The notes beneath the pieces are model-generated. The model saw nothing but the letters and a program-made list of their open reading frames with translations, did no database searches and had not been told where the DNA came from. From Apteryx mantelli (lineage: Eukaryota > Chordata > Aves > Apterygiformes > Apterygidae): a stretch of 64,000 bases of DNA. Every line of letters begins with the position of its first letter. The stretch's first letter is position 1. Shown here piece by piece: positions 39,536-50,735 of this stretch. Made by a program: the position numbers and the translations under genes. The stretch covers positions 315,001-379,000 of the forward strand of contig NC_090013.1 of NCBI RefSeq assembly GCF_036417845.1. Direction: 5' to 3'.

Positions 39536-42344
39536 CGGGCGCCCCTTTCCCAGCTGCTCCCGGCGCGGGACCGGCCTCGACGCCGAACGACGAGCGACGG
39601 CCGCGCTGGGGTCGGGGCTGCCGCGGGGCCCGGAGGGGCGAAGCGGGGCCGGGCCGGGCCGGGGCGGCCGCGCTGCCGCTCGCTCCGTGGCTCCGGCCCG
39701 GGGCGGGCGCCGCGGGAAGGGAGCCGGCACCGGCGCTGCGCCGGGGGGAGCCGCGGTAGCGCCGCGGGGCCACGAGCGGCCCCGGGAGCCCCGAGCGCCC
39801 CCGGCGCCGCCGAGCCCCCCCGGCGCCGCCGCGTCCCCCGGGAGCCCCGAGCGCCCCCGGCCCCGCCGAGCCCCCCCGGCCCCGCCGAGCCCCCCCGGCG
39901 CCGCCGCGTCCCCCGGGAGCCCCGAGCGCCCCCGGCCCCGCCGAGCCCCCCCGGCCCCGCCGCGTCCCCCGGGAGCCCCGCGCTGCCCGGCGCCGCCGCC
40001 CCCCGCGCTCCCTGGCCGCGGCGCGCCGGGCGGGCGGCTCGGACGCCTGGGTCCCCCCCGGTTGGAGGACGGGGCGGGCGGAGGAAGCACCGTCCCCGGC
40101 ACCGTCCCCGCCAGCGGGGCCCGCGCGGGGGGGAGGGGGGGGGGTGGTTCTTACCGGCGTCCCACCGGCGTCCCGGCGGCGGCGGCAGCGCTCCTGCCCG
40201 CCGGCCCCGCGTCCCGGCGGCCGGTTGCAACATGTGCGGCGGGGGCGGGCGGGCGGGGCGGCCCCGGGCCATCCCCGCCCCGCGCCCGGGCGAGGCCAGG
40301 CCCCCCGGACGCCTGGGCCCCCCGGCGGAGGAGGGGTCGGGCGCGCCGGGGCAGGGCGCTCCCGCACGCCCGGGTCCTCCGCGGGGCTCCGTCCCTGCTC
40401 GCACCCCTCCGCGGAGGGGCTGGGGCACCGGAGCCCCCCGGCGCCGGCAGCGGCGGGTACCGGGCAGGGGGGGAAACGGGTCGAGCGCGACGTCGGTGCT
40501 GGGAAAGGGCGCCGCGGCCCGGGCGCATTCCCGGGCGCCGGGTGTCTCCGGGGGCCGCGGGCAGCCCCGGAGGTTTCCCCGACGGAGGTCGGCTCCGGCC
40601 CGCGGCATCGACGTGTCCCGCGGCTTCCTGCGCCAGCGGCGAGAACCGAAAGTGCCGCGTGGCTGTGCGGGTGCGAGACGGTCTGCGGCGCTCCGGGCCC
40701 GGCGGGACCACGGCGAGGACCCAGCGGGACCCCGCAAGGGTTAACGTCTCCCCCGCCGGCGCTTTGGCAGGAGGTGGGAGGATGGAAACCGAGGGGCTTT
40801 TCGCGCCTGGAAACCCGTCCAGGACTTTCCAGGCGTTTGCCGAGGGCCGGGCCGCCGGCCAGCGGAGCTGGGAACGCCCGGGGGGCCGGGGGGAAGGGGC
40901 TGCGGCCGGGCACCGGCGCCGGCAGATCCCCAGCAGCCGACACTGCCCCCAGCCACCTGCCTGCTCCGGAGCCGGGCACAGCCGAGCGCACAGCGTCCAG
41001 GTGCGGCACCACCGGCTCAGCCGGAAAGAGCCCGCGGCCTCGAGGCCGACAACCGCGATGGCAACCCAGGCACATGCGGCCAGGCCTGATCCACGGGGAA
41101 ACGCCGCCCTGGAGTGGGCAGCAGCTGCTGGCACCTTCCCGAGCCATCTGGGACCCGAATCCGGGCACCGGCCTGGCCCCTTCCCCACAGCGGGATCGGC
41201 CTTGCAGCCGGGGCCGGCTCCGTCCCGTCGTGCCCCCCGGCTCGTCGCCCATTGTCCAGCCGTGGTGCCGGAGAGGGGCCGGGGTTCCCCCGCCCCATCA
41301 CTGCGGCCCCCGCGTCCCAGCGGGGCGGGAGTCGAGCTCGGGTTTCTCCGGCCCTGGCTGGGAGCGGAGTTAATTGGAAACAGCCGCGCCAGGGAGGCTT
41401 CTCCGGCAGAGCCAGCGGCAAAGCGTTTCCAGCTGTTGGCGGAGCCCCTTCCCACCCCGGCCCCATCGCAGCTCCCCCCGCCAGTGTGGCCGGACGCGAG
41501 GGCCCGGGGTCCCCGCGGTGCGGCCCGGCGCCCCCGGGCCCAGTGCCGAGTTCACGGATGTTTATCCGCGGCCGGGCTGTGCCGGACTCCGCGACGGCGG
41601 CGGTCACTGGATCCGACTGGGATAAACATCGCCCTCAGCCCGGCGCCACGGCGGGACTGGCGCATTCGGGCAGCCCATCGCCTCCGCGTCCTGGGAAGGA
41701 GCCCTGGGAAAGGGGGAGATGGCCGGAGCCCCCCAGCCCTTTGCCCCCATGTCCCGGGAAGGAGCCCTGGGAAAGGGGGGGATGGCCAGAGCCCCTGGCC
41801 CTTCCCCGCTCCAGTACCCCCTTTCCCAGGCAGCTGGCTCGGAGTGCCGAGCCGGGCCCAGGGGAGGGCAGGAGCCGCAGCGGCCACCCCGGAGCGCCCT
41901 CGGCTCGCACCAAGCCCAGCGACACTCCCTGGAGCAAAGGGGCTGAAACTGCCTTCCCGCTTTTCCACGGGCAGCGGCGCCTGGATGGCACCCGGATGGC
42001 TGTTCCCAGCCCAGCTCCGCCACCCTTGAGGGCACCGCGAACCCTCCCCGGGGCTCAGTGGGAACGAGCCCTGGGGGAGCGAGACTGGAGGGCGGCTGGC
42101 ACCGGTCGGAGAAAGGATTTGCGCACCCGGAGCAGGCAGGGGGACACGGGGTCCTGCCGGGAGCAGCTCCGGGCGCCCCATGAACGGCACCGGAGCTGAG
42201 CCGGGAGCTCAGAGCCCGCAGCCGGCAGGGAAGAGGAAGCGGGCGCCGGAGGCCGCCGGTGCTATCTAGCAAGGCATCGGCGGCCGGTTTCCGGCCCCGC
42301 ACGCTGCAGAGGCTCTGCCCCGGGGGGACACAGCCGGCAGCTCC

Positions 42345-42720
42345 GGTCTCCCCGGCATCCTCCCTCCCTCCCTCCTCACTCCCCCTTTCCCTTCCCTTCC
42401 CTCCCTTTCTCTCCTTCTTCTGTGCCTTCCCCTCCTTCCTTCCCCCTCCCTCCCTCTCCCTTCCCTCTCTCATCTTCCCCTTCCCTCTCCCCTTCCCTCC
42501 TCCTCCCTCCCCCCACATCTCCCCGCTCCCACCTGCCCCCCCTTCCTCCCTGGCCTCCCCCTTCCCCGCCCCTCTCTCCTCCTCCTCCTTCCCGCCCTCT
42601 CCCCTCTGTCCCCTCCTCCCCGCTCCCGCCTCCCTCCTGCCCCTTCTCTTCCTCCCCGCCCCTCTCCCTCCCCCTCCTCCTCCTCCCCGCTGCCTTCCCG
42701 CTCACTCCTCACCCCTCCCA
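42345..42720. repeat. Polypyrimidine (CT-rich) tract
   Basis: About 375 bp are almost wholly C and T on the plus strand, built of CCCTTCC, CTCCTCCC and TCCCTCC blocks, ending just upstream of the MRPL4 promoter. Long homopurine-homopyrimidine mirror-like tracts can form triplex (H-) DNA. Confidence 0.9.
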
Positions 42721-42882
42721 CAAACAAGCACTTCCGCTTCCGCTCCGCCGCCGGAAGTGGCGCCCCGGAGGACGCGCGCACCTTGAGGACGTCATCGCCG
42801 CGCGCCGCGGCGGCCGCGCGGTCCCGGCGCTCCCGACCCGACCCGACCCGACCCGGACCGGACCGGACCGGACCAGGCCGCC
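42721..42882 (+). promoter_or_regulatory. MRPL4 promoter and 5' UTR
   Basis: This stretch contains an ETS core CCGGAAGTG at 42751-42759, a CRE-like GACGTCAT at 42788-42795 and a (GACCC/GACCG) pentamer run at about 42835-42874 that ends at the Kozak context GCCGCCATGATG. ETS plus CRE-like sites in a short CpG-rich promoter are typical of nuclear genes for mitochondrial proteins. Confidence 0.65.
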
Positions 42883-45433
42883 ATGATGCTGGCGAGGCCC
42901 CGGGCCGCGGCCTGCACCAGGGCCGCTGCTGCCGCTACTGCTCGCGTGAGGGTGAAGCCGGAGCAGGCGGGAGCGGGGGCAGCCGGGGGTCAGAGGTCGA
43001 AGGTCGAGGTGATGCTTAGGGGCAGGGTCAGAGGTCAGAGCATCGCCGGGGTCAGGGGTTAAAGGTGACAGCAGTATCAAGACAGGGAGCTGGGGGTCAG
43101 GGGTCGAAGGTCGGGGTGATGTTTAGGGTCAGATGTCAGAGCATTGCCAGGGGTCAGGGGTTAAAGGTGACGGCAGTATCAAGGTGGGGAGCTGGGGGTC
43201 AGGGGTTGAAGGTCAAGGTGATGTTCAGGGGATGGGGCAGGGTCAGAGGGCAGGGCCATCCTGGGTCAGGGGTTGAAGGTCAAGGTGCTCTGTGGTGTCA
43301 GAGGTCAGAGGTGAGGGCAGCAGCGGAGGCAGGGCTGTGACAAAAGCCTGGGGGTCAGAGGGCAAAGGTCAGAGGTGAGAGGTCAGCCTGTGCCCACACT
43401 CACGACCCCGCTCTCCCCCGAAGGCTCTGTCCACCCCCGCGGGGCCCCCCGACACCCCGGCCCCGACCACCACCGCCACCGCTGTTGCCGCTGCTGCACC
43501 CCGGAGTGGTGAGTCGGGGCCTCTGCGGGGACAGGGGGCAACGCAGTGGGGTGAGGGTGCCCCAGGGATGTGGGGCCGGGGGGTACTGGGGCCTGGGGTC
43601 GATGTAGTGGGGTCCGGGTGCCCCAGGGATGTGGGGCTGGGGGGTCCTGGGGCACAGGGACAAGCGCAGCAGGGGCCGCAAAGACGTTTCCTGGCCGCCG
43701 CCTCCCTGCAGAGAGGCTGTTCCTGGAGCGGCCACCTGTGCTGCGGGGCTGCAGCGTCGCCATCCCCGCGCACCGCACCGCTGTGCAGGCCTGGGTGGAG
43801 TCGCTGCGGCACCCCGACGACACGCGCCTGGGCCTGGCCGACCTGCACCCCGACGTCTTCGCAGTGAACCCCAGGTAGTGCCGCGCCGCGCCGCTAACGA
43901 GCCCCCGGAACGGCCCGCGGAGGCGCGCGGAGGGGCCGAAGAGCCGCCTCGCGCCCCCGGCCGGGGACGCCGGGCTGGTGACGCCCTCCCCTTCTCCGCA
44001 GGCTTGACATCCTGCACACAGTCGCCATGTGGCAGAAGAACTTCAAGCGGATCGTGAGTGCGGGCAGGGGGAGGCCTGGGGCAGCGAAAACACCCTGCAG
44101 TGGTGGCAGGGGTCCGTCCCGCAGTGCCAGGGGGCGGTTTTGGGAGTCTGGCCACCCCCCTGAGCTGGGCGCGCTCCGTCCCCTTGCAGAGCTACGCCAA
44201 GGTGAAGACGCGGGCCGAAGTGCGAGGCGGCGGCCGCAAGCCGTGGCGGCAGAAGGGCACCGGGCGGTCGCGGCAGGGCAGCATCCGCTCGCCCCTGTGG
44301 CGCGGCGGTGAGTGGCCGTGGGCGCCCGCGGGGAGCGGCGTGTCCGGGGTGGGGTTTCCCCTCTCCGTGCGCCGTCCGGTGCCGCCGTGCTGACCCGCGC
44401 CGGGGTCCCTCGCAGGGGGCATCGCCCACGGCCCGCGGGGCCCCACCAGCTATTTCTACATGCTGCCCATGAAGGTGCGAGTGATGGGGCTCAAGGTGGC
44501 GCTGACGGTCAAGCTGATGCAGGTAGGCGGCGCCGCGCGTCCTGCTCTCCCTCGCCTCCGCGCCCGGGTTGGCGTCGTCCAGCCGGACCCTCGGCGCCTG
44601 CCGGGGAAGGGCGAGACCCCCCCGTGGCGCCGTCAGCTGTGGCTGCGGCTCGTTTTTGGAGCTGGGGACCCCCCTCGAAATGGAAAGGGGGACCGGGATG
44701 CTTCGGGCCACGGGGTGTCGCATCCAAAGTGTTCCTGCTTCCAGGATAATCTGCACATCGTCGACTGCCTGGAGATGCCAACCGCGGACCCCCAGTACCT
44801 GGTGGAGCTCGCTCGCTACCGGCACTGGGGCCAGTCCGTGCTCATCGTTGACATGTGAGTGTGAACACGGGGACGGGCTCCACGTCCGTCCCGTGTCGTG
44901 TCTGTCCCGCAGCCCAATGTGCGGTGCTGCCTGGGGGAGCGGCGGCAGCGGCTCCCCGCCAGCGAGGGAAGCCCTTCCCTCCCTTTCCTCCAGCCCGCTC
45001 GCCTTCGAGAGCTTCCCAGCTCATCCTTTACCCTCTTTGCCTCCCGTCCAGCAACGAGATGCCCGAGAACATCGAAAACGCGGCAGCCAGCCTGAAAACC
45101 ATCACCCTGATTCCCGCGCTAGGTGAGAGCTCCGCGGTGGCCCGAGCTGTTCCCCTCTCGGCCCCCCTCAACCTGCCGCCTCCCCTGCGGGTTCCCCGCC
45201 CTGGCGCGGAGATGCGGCAGCCTCCGGGGCCGGCCCGAGGGAGGAGTGCGTGGCGGACCGGCCCCGACCTGCTCCACGTCCCCGCAGGTCTCAACGTGCA
45301 CAGCATGCTGAAGCACCACACGCTGGTGCTCACGCTGGACACCGTGGCCTTCCTGGAGAAGAAGCTGCTGTGGCACGACACCCGCTACTCACCACTCTAC
45401 CCCTTCTCCATGCCCTACAGCGACTTCCCCTAG
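42883..45433 (+). CDS. MRPL4: MRPL4, mitochondrial large ribosomal subunit protein uL4m, 9 exons
   Basis: MRPL4 is an uL4 homologue of the mitoribosome, imported to the matrix and lining the exit tunnel. Exons: 42883-42945, 43424-43508, 43712-43874, 44002-44053, 44190-44307, 44416-44522, 44745-44854, 45052-45122, 45288-45433, all GT-AG, giving 304 residues (human 311). The Ala/Arg-rich N-terminus ([16 protein letters not shown]) is a mitochondrial presequence. Family core: [77 protein letters not shown]. The ending [12 protein letters not shown] is typical of vertebrate MRPL4. A second ATG three bases after the first is equally possible as the start. ATTAAA at 45546-45551 ends the transcript. 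Confidence 0.97.
42960..43385. repeat. Tandem repeat of nuclear-receptor-like half-sites in MRPL4 intron 1
   Basis: A unit of about 110-130 bp, repeated about three times and decayed, contains GGGGTCA, AGAGGTCA and AGGTGA hexamers. The last part carries a perfect direct repeat with one-base spacing, AGGGCA-A-AGGTCA, at 43359-43371, followed by more AGGTGA/AGGTCA halves to about 43385. Confidence 0.8.
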
Positions 45434-46468
45434 CGCCGGCGGGCGGATGGGCCCTCGCTTGGCGCCCGCAGGACCGTTCGGAGCGGGCCAGGCTGGACCC
45501 CACGGCGTGTGGGGGTCCCGTGGGGCGCCACGTGCCATCCGGGCCATTAAAGTGAGGTGTCTCCAGGCTGTCGCCTCTCTGTGTACGGAGTGGTCTCTTT
45601 GTGCGGCGCTGGCTCTCGTGGCTGCTTCCTCCCGAGTTCCAGGAGCTGTGAGACCGGTGTGGGCTGCCACGCTCCGAGAGGAGCGGCCGTGGCAGAGGGA
45701 TCCGTGGTCCCCCTGGGAAGGACGGAGCTGGCCAGCCCTGCCGGCCCCGCTGAAGCACCGGGTGCCTCTGACCCCCTTGTTCCAGTGCGTGGTGCTTCCG
45801 AAAAGCCCTGCTCGCAGGGCCCTGGCAGAGAGTCAGGGCCAGGAAAAGAACCGGGTTTCCAGGTCACCGTCCAGCCCTGGAAGCTCTTGCAGCCGCAAGG
45901 AGGAAGGGGACAATAAACACATCATGTGCGTCCTGCCGCAGAGCAATCCCCGGAGTCCAAACAAGCTGCGGCGGAGGGTGGGCAGAGCTCTGCCGCCTTC
46001 CCGGGGCCGGGGCACTCGGCGCAGCGCGGGCTCCGTGTGGCTTACGGCCTTGCCGGCTCCATGAGGGCTGAGCTCGCGCCTGAGCCGGCATCGCCGCCAC
46101 TCCGGGGAGCTCCTGTCCGCAGCGGACCCGAGGGCACGCGCGGCTTTTCCTTCGTAACCTCCTGACCGGCGCACGCCGTGCCAAGAGCAGGTGCAAGCGC
46201 GGGTAGGTGTTGAAAACGCCCTCGGCCCACCGGGCTGGCAGCGGCTTCACGAGCAGAGCAGGGCTGGGGCGCGTGGGGCAGAGGCTGGCGGCCTTTGTGC
46301 AGAGGGAGCAGCATGGCAACGCCAGGAGATGGGGAGGGGGGGAAACTGGTACAATAGGGTGAGTGATTGCGGAGGAAGGGGAGGAAATGTGGTAACAACC
46401 GGTCCTGGCCCTTCCTTGCTGTGGGGGCTCCGCGCTGGCTGTCAACAGCTTCGGCAGTGCCGGCAGGA
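45434..46468. other. MRPL4 3' UTR and first ICAM upstream region
   Basis: ATTAAA at 45546-45551 is the likely MRPL4 polyadenylation signal, and an AATAAA at 45912-45917 is a possible distal one. The remainder is about 550 bp of unique, moderately GC-rich sequence leading to the first ICAM gene. No TATA box and no clear kappa-B site is seen within it. Confidence 0.6.
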
Positions 46469-48265
46469 ATGGATCTTCTCCAGAGCTGGCGTGCGATGGT
46501 TCTGCTCTGCCTCCTCTTGCCGGGAGGTGAGTCAGGCGGGCTGGGGAGTCGGGGCCTCCCTTTCCCCGAAGTCCTGGCGGTTCCCGGTGCTTCCCACCGC
46601 TGCCGGGGCGAAGCCGGGGCCTCCCCAAGTGCAGGCCATGTCTCTGCGGCTGGCGTTGGGGGTTGCGGAGCCCAGCCAGGGCCCCAGGATCCTGCCCGGC
46701 TGCAGGTGGAAAACCGCAGGGCTCAGCAGACCGTGGGAAAGCGGCGCTGCCAGAAGGAGCCGGGGCAGCGGGTTGGGCGGGGGGCCGGGGCCAACGGCAG
46801 CCCCTCGCCGCGTGGCTTTGAGGGTGCAGCGGGGCCGGGCATGGCGCTGAGCTCCCCGGGGGCTGCGCCGGCAGCCGCGCGGAAGCGCCGGTCCGTCATG
46901 CCGCATCCCGGGCCGGCGGCTCCCGCTTCGCACGCTGGGGACGCGGCTCGGCTCTCAGCCCCAACCCGGTGCCGTCTCCCCGGCCCCAGGGCGTCCCAGC
47001 CCCTGCGGCGTGGCCATCTCCCCCGAGGAGCCGGCGGTGGAGCTCGGCAGCTCCGTCGTGCTGAACTGCACCAGCTCCTGCGGCAACTACAGCCAGCTGG
47101 GCTGGGAGGTCTCCGTGCAGAAGATGCTGGCGCAGGGCCCCGGCTGGGTGTCCCTGCACATCCCCAGCGTCTCCGACTGGCACCTGGACCTCCAGTGCTT
47201 CGGCGTCTTCGGGAAGCAGCGGGACATCGCTGTCACCACGCTCCACGGCTACAGTGAGCGCCGCGGCGGGGCGGCAGCATCCCGGGGGTCCCGGTGGACG
47301 GCGGAGCAGCCGGATGCCGGCTCTGCCCACCGGGATCCTCGCACCGCCGTGGTGGGGGGGAGCCCAGGGGTCCCCGTCCTTCCCCGCTGCCTCCATCCCT
47401 CCCTCCTGTCGCGCAGGGCTCCCACTCCCGCAGATCGACCTGGGCGAGGAGATGGTGGCGGGCAGGGAGGCGCGCGTCGCCTGCAACGTCTCCAGCCGGC
47501 TCCTGCCCCCGGGCCCGCTGGACCTGGAGCTGACGCTGACGCTGAGCGCCGGGGGCCGCACGCTGAGCACCGCCCGCGGCCGCCCCTGGCTGGTGCACGG
47601 CTTCACCGCGCGCCCGGAGCAGGACGGCCAGGAGGTGACCTGCGAGGCTCTGCTGCACCTGGGCCGGCGCTGGGTCAACGCCAGCGCCGCCGCCACGCTG
47701 CGGGTCTGGGGTGAGCCGCTGCCCCCCCTTCCTTCCCTCCTTCCCGGGGCTGCAAAACCCGGGATGCCCGGGTGCACCGGGGGCTGCAAGCCCGGATGCC
47801 GGGGCCCCCTTCGGTCTCCCCCCCCCCATGCGACCGCCACTGCTCCCCACAGCTGCGCCCTACGGCGTGAACGTCTCGGCCACCCCAGACCCCTTCGCCG
47901 CCGGCGAGAACCTCACGGTGACGTGCCGGGTGCAGGGCAACCCCCCGCCCCAGCTCCGCTGGGAGCTGCCCTCCAACGCCAGCCTGGAGCTGCGGGACGG
48001 GAACGCCACCGTGGCCGTGCGGGGCGCCGGGAGGCAGCACAGTGGCACCTACCGCTGCCTGGCCGCCAACCGCTACGGGGCCGGCGCCGCCCGGGCGGAC
48101 GTGGGGTTCCGAGGTGAGGTGCCCGCAGGGTCGCCCCGCAGCCCGCTGGTGCCCGTGGCCGTGGCGTTGGCCGTGGTCGTGGCGCTGGCCGCCGTCGCCG
48201 GCCTCTGGTACCTGTCGCACGCCCGCGGATGGAGACCCATGCAGGAGGGGGCCCGGCCGGGCTAG
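46469..48265 (+). CDS. Intercellular adhesion molecule-like, three Ig domains (first ICAM)
   Basis: Exons 46469-46526, 46990-47253, 47417-47710 and 47853-48265 give 342 residues. Order: signal peptide (MDLLQSWRAMVLLCLLLPG); Ig1 with the ICAM-type first-domain cysteines (CTSSC...CFGVF) and a Glu in LGWEVSV at the position of human ICAM1 Glu34; Ig2 (CNVSSRL...CEALLHLG); Ig3 of I-set type (CRVQGNPPPQLRW...GTYRCLAANRYG); a transmembrane helix (PLVPVAVALAVVVALAAVAG); and a short tail ending RPG. Unusually, Ig3, transmembrane helix and tail share one exon, whereas the two downstream ICAMs have a separate last exon. It is the first ICAM after MRPL4, the position of human ICAM1, but has only three Ig domains. 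Orthology to ICAM1, ICAM4 or ICAM5 is unresolved, so no symbol is given. Confidence 0.9.
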
Positions 48266-50600
48266 CGCCGCCCGCGCCGCGCGCTCGGGGCTGTACGCGC
48301 AAGACAACAAGAGAGATTCTCCTCTGAGGCTCCGTGTTTTCTGCGCTTGCCCCGCTGTGCCCCCTGCGCAGCACCGCCTGCGCCCACGTCCCTGCTTGCT
48401 CGGGGCTGTGCCAACCCCCCCCCCCCCAGCTCCTCCGGCATCCCTGGGGCAGGTAATGGCCTCTGCACCAGGTGGTTCCCGCACAGCTGGAGCTGCCAGA
48501 GCCTCCGCGTTTCCACCCCCATCCCCCATGTTGCACGCGCTCGTGCAAGGGTGATGCTCATGCAAGGGCGATGCTTGTGCAAGGGTGGCCGTGGGAATCG
48601 AGGGCTTGGTCCCCCTCCGAGGCCCCTCTCCAGGCCTGTCCCTCCTCCTCTGGGCAGCGCTTCAACTCGGAGCGCGCAGGGAAAACCCTGGGGCAGGTGC
48701 GGGCAGGCCAGAGCAGGGCCGTTTCCTGGCAATCGCGTGGCTGAGCGGCGCGAGCCGCCCGCGGTAGGAGGGGAAGCGCGGCCGGGGCTGCCCGGCGGGC
48801 GGCAGGAAGGAGGGACGCGTGGGGGGGTCGCGAGGCTGCCGCGCCGGGATCCCCCGCTGGGAAGCTCCGCAGCCGGCTGGGCCGAACCCGGGCGCGCAGG
48901 CAGTCAGCGCTGCCGTGGCCCCGGAGCACCGTCTGCTCCGTGCTCACACAGCAAAGGGGGTCCCCGGCTCCCCCAAGCTTCGGGGGAGGTTCTGCAAGGA
49001 TGCCAGGGGCATGCAACGGCATGAGGAGCATGCAAGGGTGCCGGGGTGTGCAAGGAGCGTGCAAGGACATGAGGAGCATGCAAAGTGCAGGGTGGGGGCG
49101 AGGAAGAGCCCCAGTCGGGGTCCCCATGTCAACCAGCAGCGACCGGGGGCCGGGGAAGGCTCGGCGGCCGCTCGACCTCCGCGTTCAGCACCCCGGCACG
49201 GGGCTGGAGCCCGGCCACCGTCCCCCCGCCACCTCCGTCCTCGGATCCCAACGCAGGGGGCCGGGGAGAGCAGGAAACCTCTGCAGCCCCGCTGCCGTGC
49301 CGGGAGGTGCAAAGGGAAAATGAAAACGCGGCGGCACCTCCTGCCACCCCAGGCGCCCGGTGGGGCTCAGCGGAGAAGCCCTCGATGGGCGCCGCGGCAG
49401 GAGCTGGGGGCTGTGGAGCGCCGGCACTTTCCCAGGACACGGCACCGCTCCCTGGCTCGCGGAAAGGATAAACAACAGCAATTGGGAGCAGTGCCAGGGA
49501 ATGGCGGATTCAGCAGAAGTCCTGGCAGAGCAGCAGGCGCATGGAGCAGGGAAGGAAGGTGCTCAAGAGCCCCTTTCCGGGAGGCAGCTCTTCTGGCATC
49601 TGGGGCCGATGCACGTGCGCGGCCGGCCCGGCGCTGCCGGCGGCCCTGTGGCCGGAGCTGCCTTTTCCAGTCCTTTGGGCAGGGTGAGCACGGTGCTGTC
49701 CACTCCAGGGCTGTGTCCAGCTCCGGGACCATATCCTGCACCGGGGCCGTATCCCGCTCCGGGACGTGTCCTGCTCGGGGACTCTGCACCTGCGAACGTG
49801 CTGCCCGTGCGAGGGAGGCATCTTCCGCTCTTTGCAAGAGCGGGTGGAAATGCCACGGAGGAGGGACGACCGGGAATTTCCTGAATTTCCCCAGCCCGAG
49901 CTCAAGTCGGAAACCTGGGGCTGGGGGAGACGTCCGACAGGGTGGGGTGGGAACGCCCGGCCCTCGGCGAGTGCCGCTCCGGGCGAGCTGCCGCTCCAGG
50001 GGCTGGTGCCGTTGGCGCCCCGCTAGCCAGCGGCCTCATAGTGCCGCGTGGGCAGGGGGCGGCCGGGGGCCGGGGGGCCGCGCGGGGCCGGCAGCGGGAT
50101 GTGCTTGCGCAGCGCTGGCACGGGCAGGTTTCCAAGAGCAACACAGCACGCCGGGACAGGCTGAGCCCGGGCAGGGCCCAGGCGTCCGGGCCCCCCCCTC
50201 CGCCCCGCCGCGAGCGCCAGCCCCGCGGCTCCATCCCTGCGCCCGCCTGGCTGCCCCAACCCCCTTCCCTGGCCGAGCCCCCTCAGCTCATCCCGGGGCG
50301 GGGGGGGGGGGTCCTGGCGCTGCCTCCCTGCGAATCGGCTCGTTCCCGGGACTCTGTGCCGGCGAGGCCCCCGGAGGCCGCAGCAGAGGGCTGTGCCGCC
50401 TTCCTGGCGCCGGTGCCAAGGAGCCCTGGCCGCGCGCCGCCCTTCGCGGCGGGGAGCCCTCGGCGCTCCGATCCCTCCCGGCTCTCCGTCTCCCCTCCGA
50501 GCCGCTCTCCGTCTGCCGGGCGCCGATCCAGGGGGATCCCGCGGCTCTTTGCAGAGGGCAAACTCCCCCTCAAGTCCGGACAGGTGCAGCTCCGCTCCTG
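48266..50600. other. Intergenic DNA between first and second ICAM, left part
   Basis: No supported gene lies here. The stretch includes a short GCAAGG-AGCATGCAAGG repeat (about 49000-49085) and a tandem/inverted pair of kappa-B-like sequences at 49872-49891 (GGGAATTTCC followed by GAATTTCCCC). Otherwise it is GC-rich unique sequence. Confidence 0.55.
49872..49891. promoter_or_regulatory. Inverted pair of NF-kappa-B-like sites
   Basis: GGGAATTTCC (49872-49881) fits the kappa-B consensus GGGRNWYYCC exactly. The following GAATTTCCCC, read on the other strand, is a near match. The pair lies about 3.7 kb upstream of the five-Ig ICAM gene. Human ICAM1 is a classical NF-kappa-B target, but distance and function here are inference. 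Confidence 0.45.
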
Positions 50601-50627
50601 GGTGCCGGGGCTGAGCATCGTGGGGCT

Positions 50628-50735
50628 GCTTCGGCTGTGTGCCGTGCCGTACCGCGCTGTGCCGTATCCTGCTGTGCCGTGCTGTGCCATGCCATACTGT
50701 CCCATGCCGTGCCGTGCCGTGCCGCGCCACGTCCC
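50628..50735. repeat. TGCCG pentanucleotide repeat
   Basis: This is a degenerate (GTGCC/GTACC/GCGCC) pentamer array of about 100 bp. The same pentamer family, with CATGC variants, reappears in the introns of both downstream ICAM genes (about 53930-54010 and 60265-60410). Confidence 0.8.

Larger units (their letters stand above)
37141..42340. other. Gene-free CpG- and repeat-rich interval between S1PR2 and MRPL4
   Basis: No exon chain with homology and splice sites could be built here on either strand. Contents: a purine-rich GGGAGAAGGAGG tract then CpG-dense sequence (about 37190-37620); GCACACG-type minisatellite (about 38385-38860); the GGGGCAGATGCTC array (39007-39535); CCCCGCCGAGC-type GC repeats (about 39770-40000); two copies of a roughly 60-bp unit with GGGAAGGAGCCCTGGGAAAG (about 41690-41800); and a 10-bp inverted repeat of forkhead-like sites (41558-41567 / 41620-41629). 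The very long open frames across this region reflect stop-poor GC sequence. Confidence 0.7.

Noticed and set aside
37869-42029. Very long plus-strand open frame (over 1,300 codons) and many overlapping long frames on both strands
   Set aside because: They run through GC-rich minisatellites (38385-38860, 39007-39535) with no start context, splice signals, domain or homology. Stop codons are rare in such composition.
42883-42885. Whether MRPL4 starts at the first or second of two adjacent ATGs
   Set aside because: The first was taken because it has the better Kozak context (GCCGCCATG). The choice changes one residue of a cleaved presequence.
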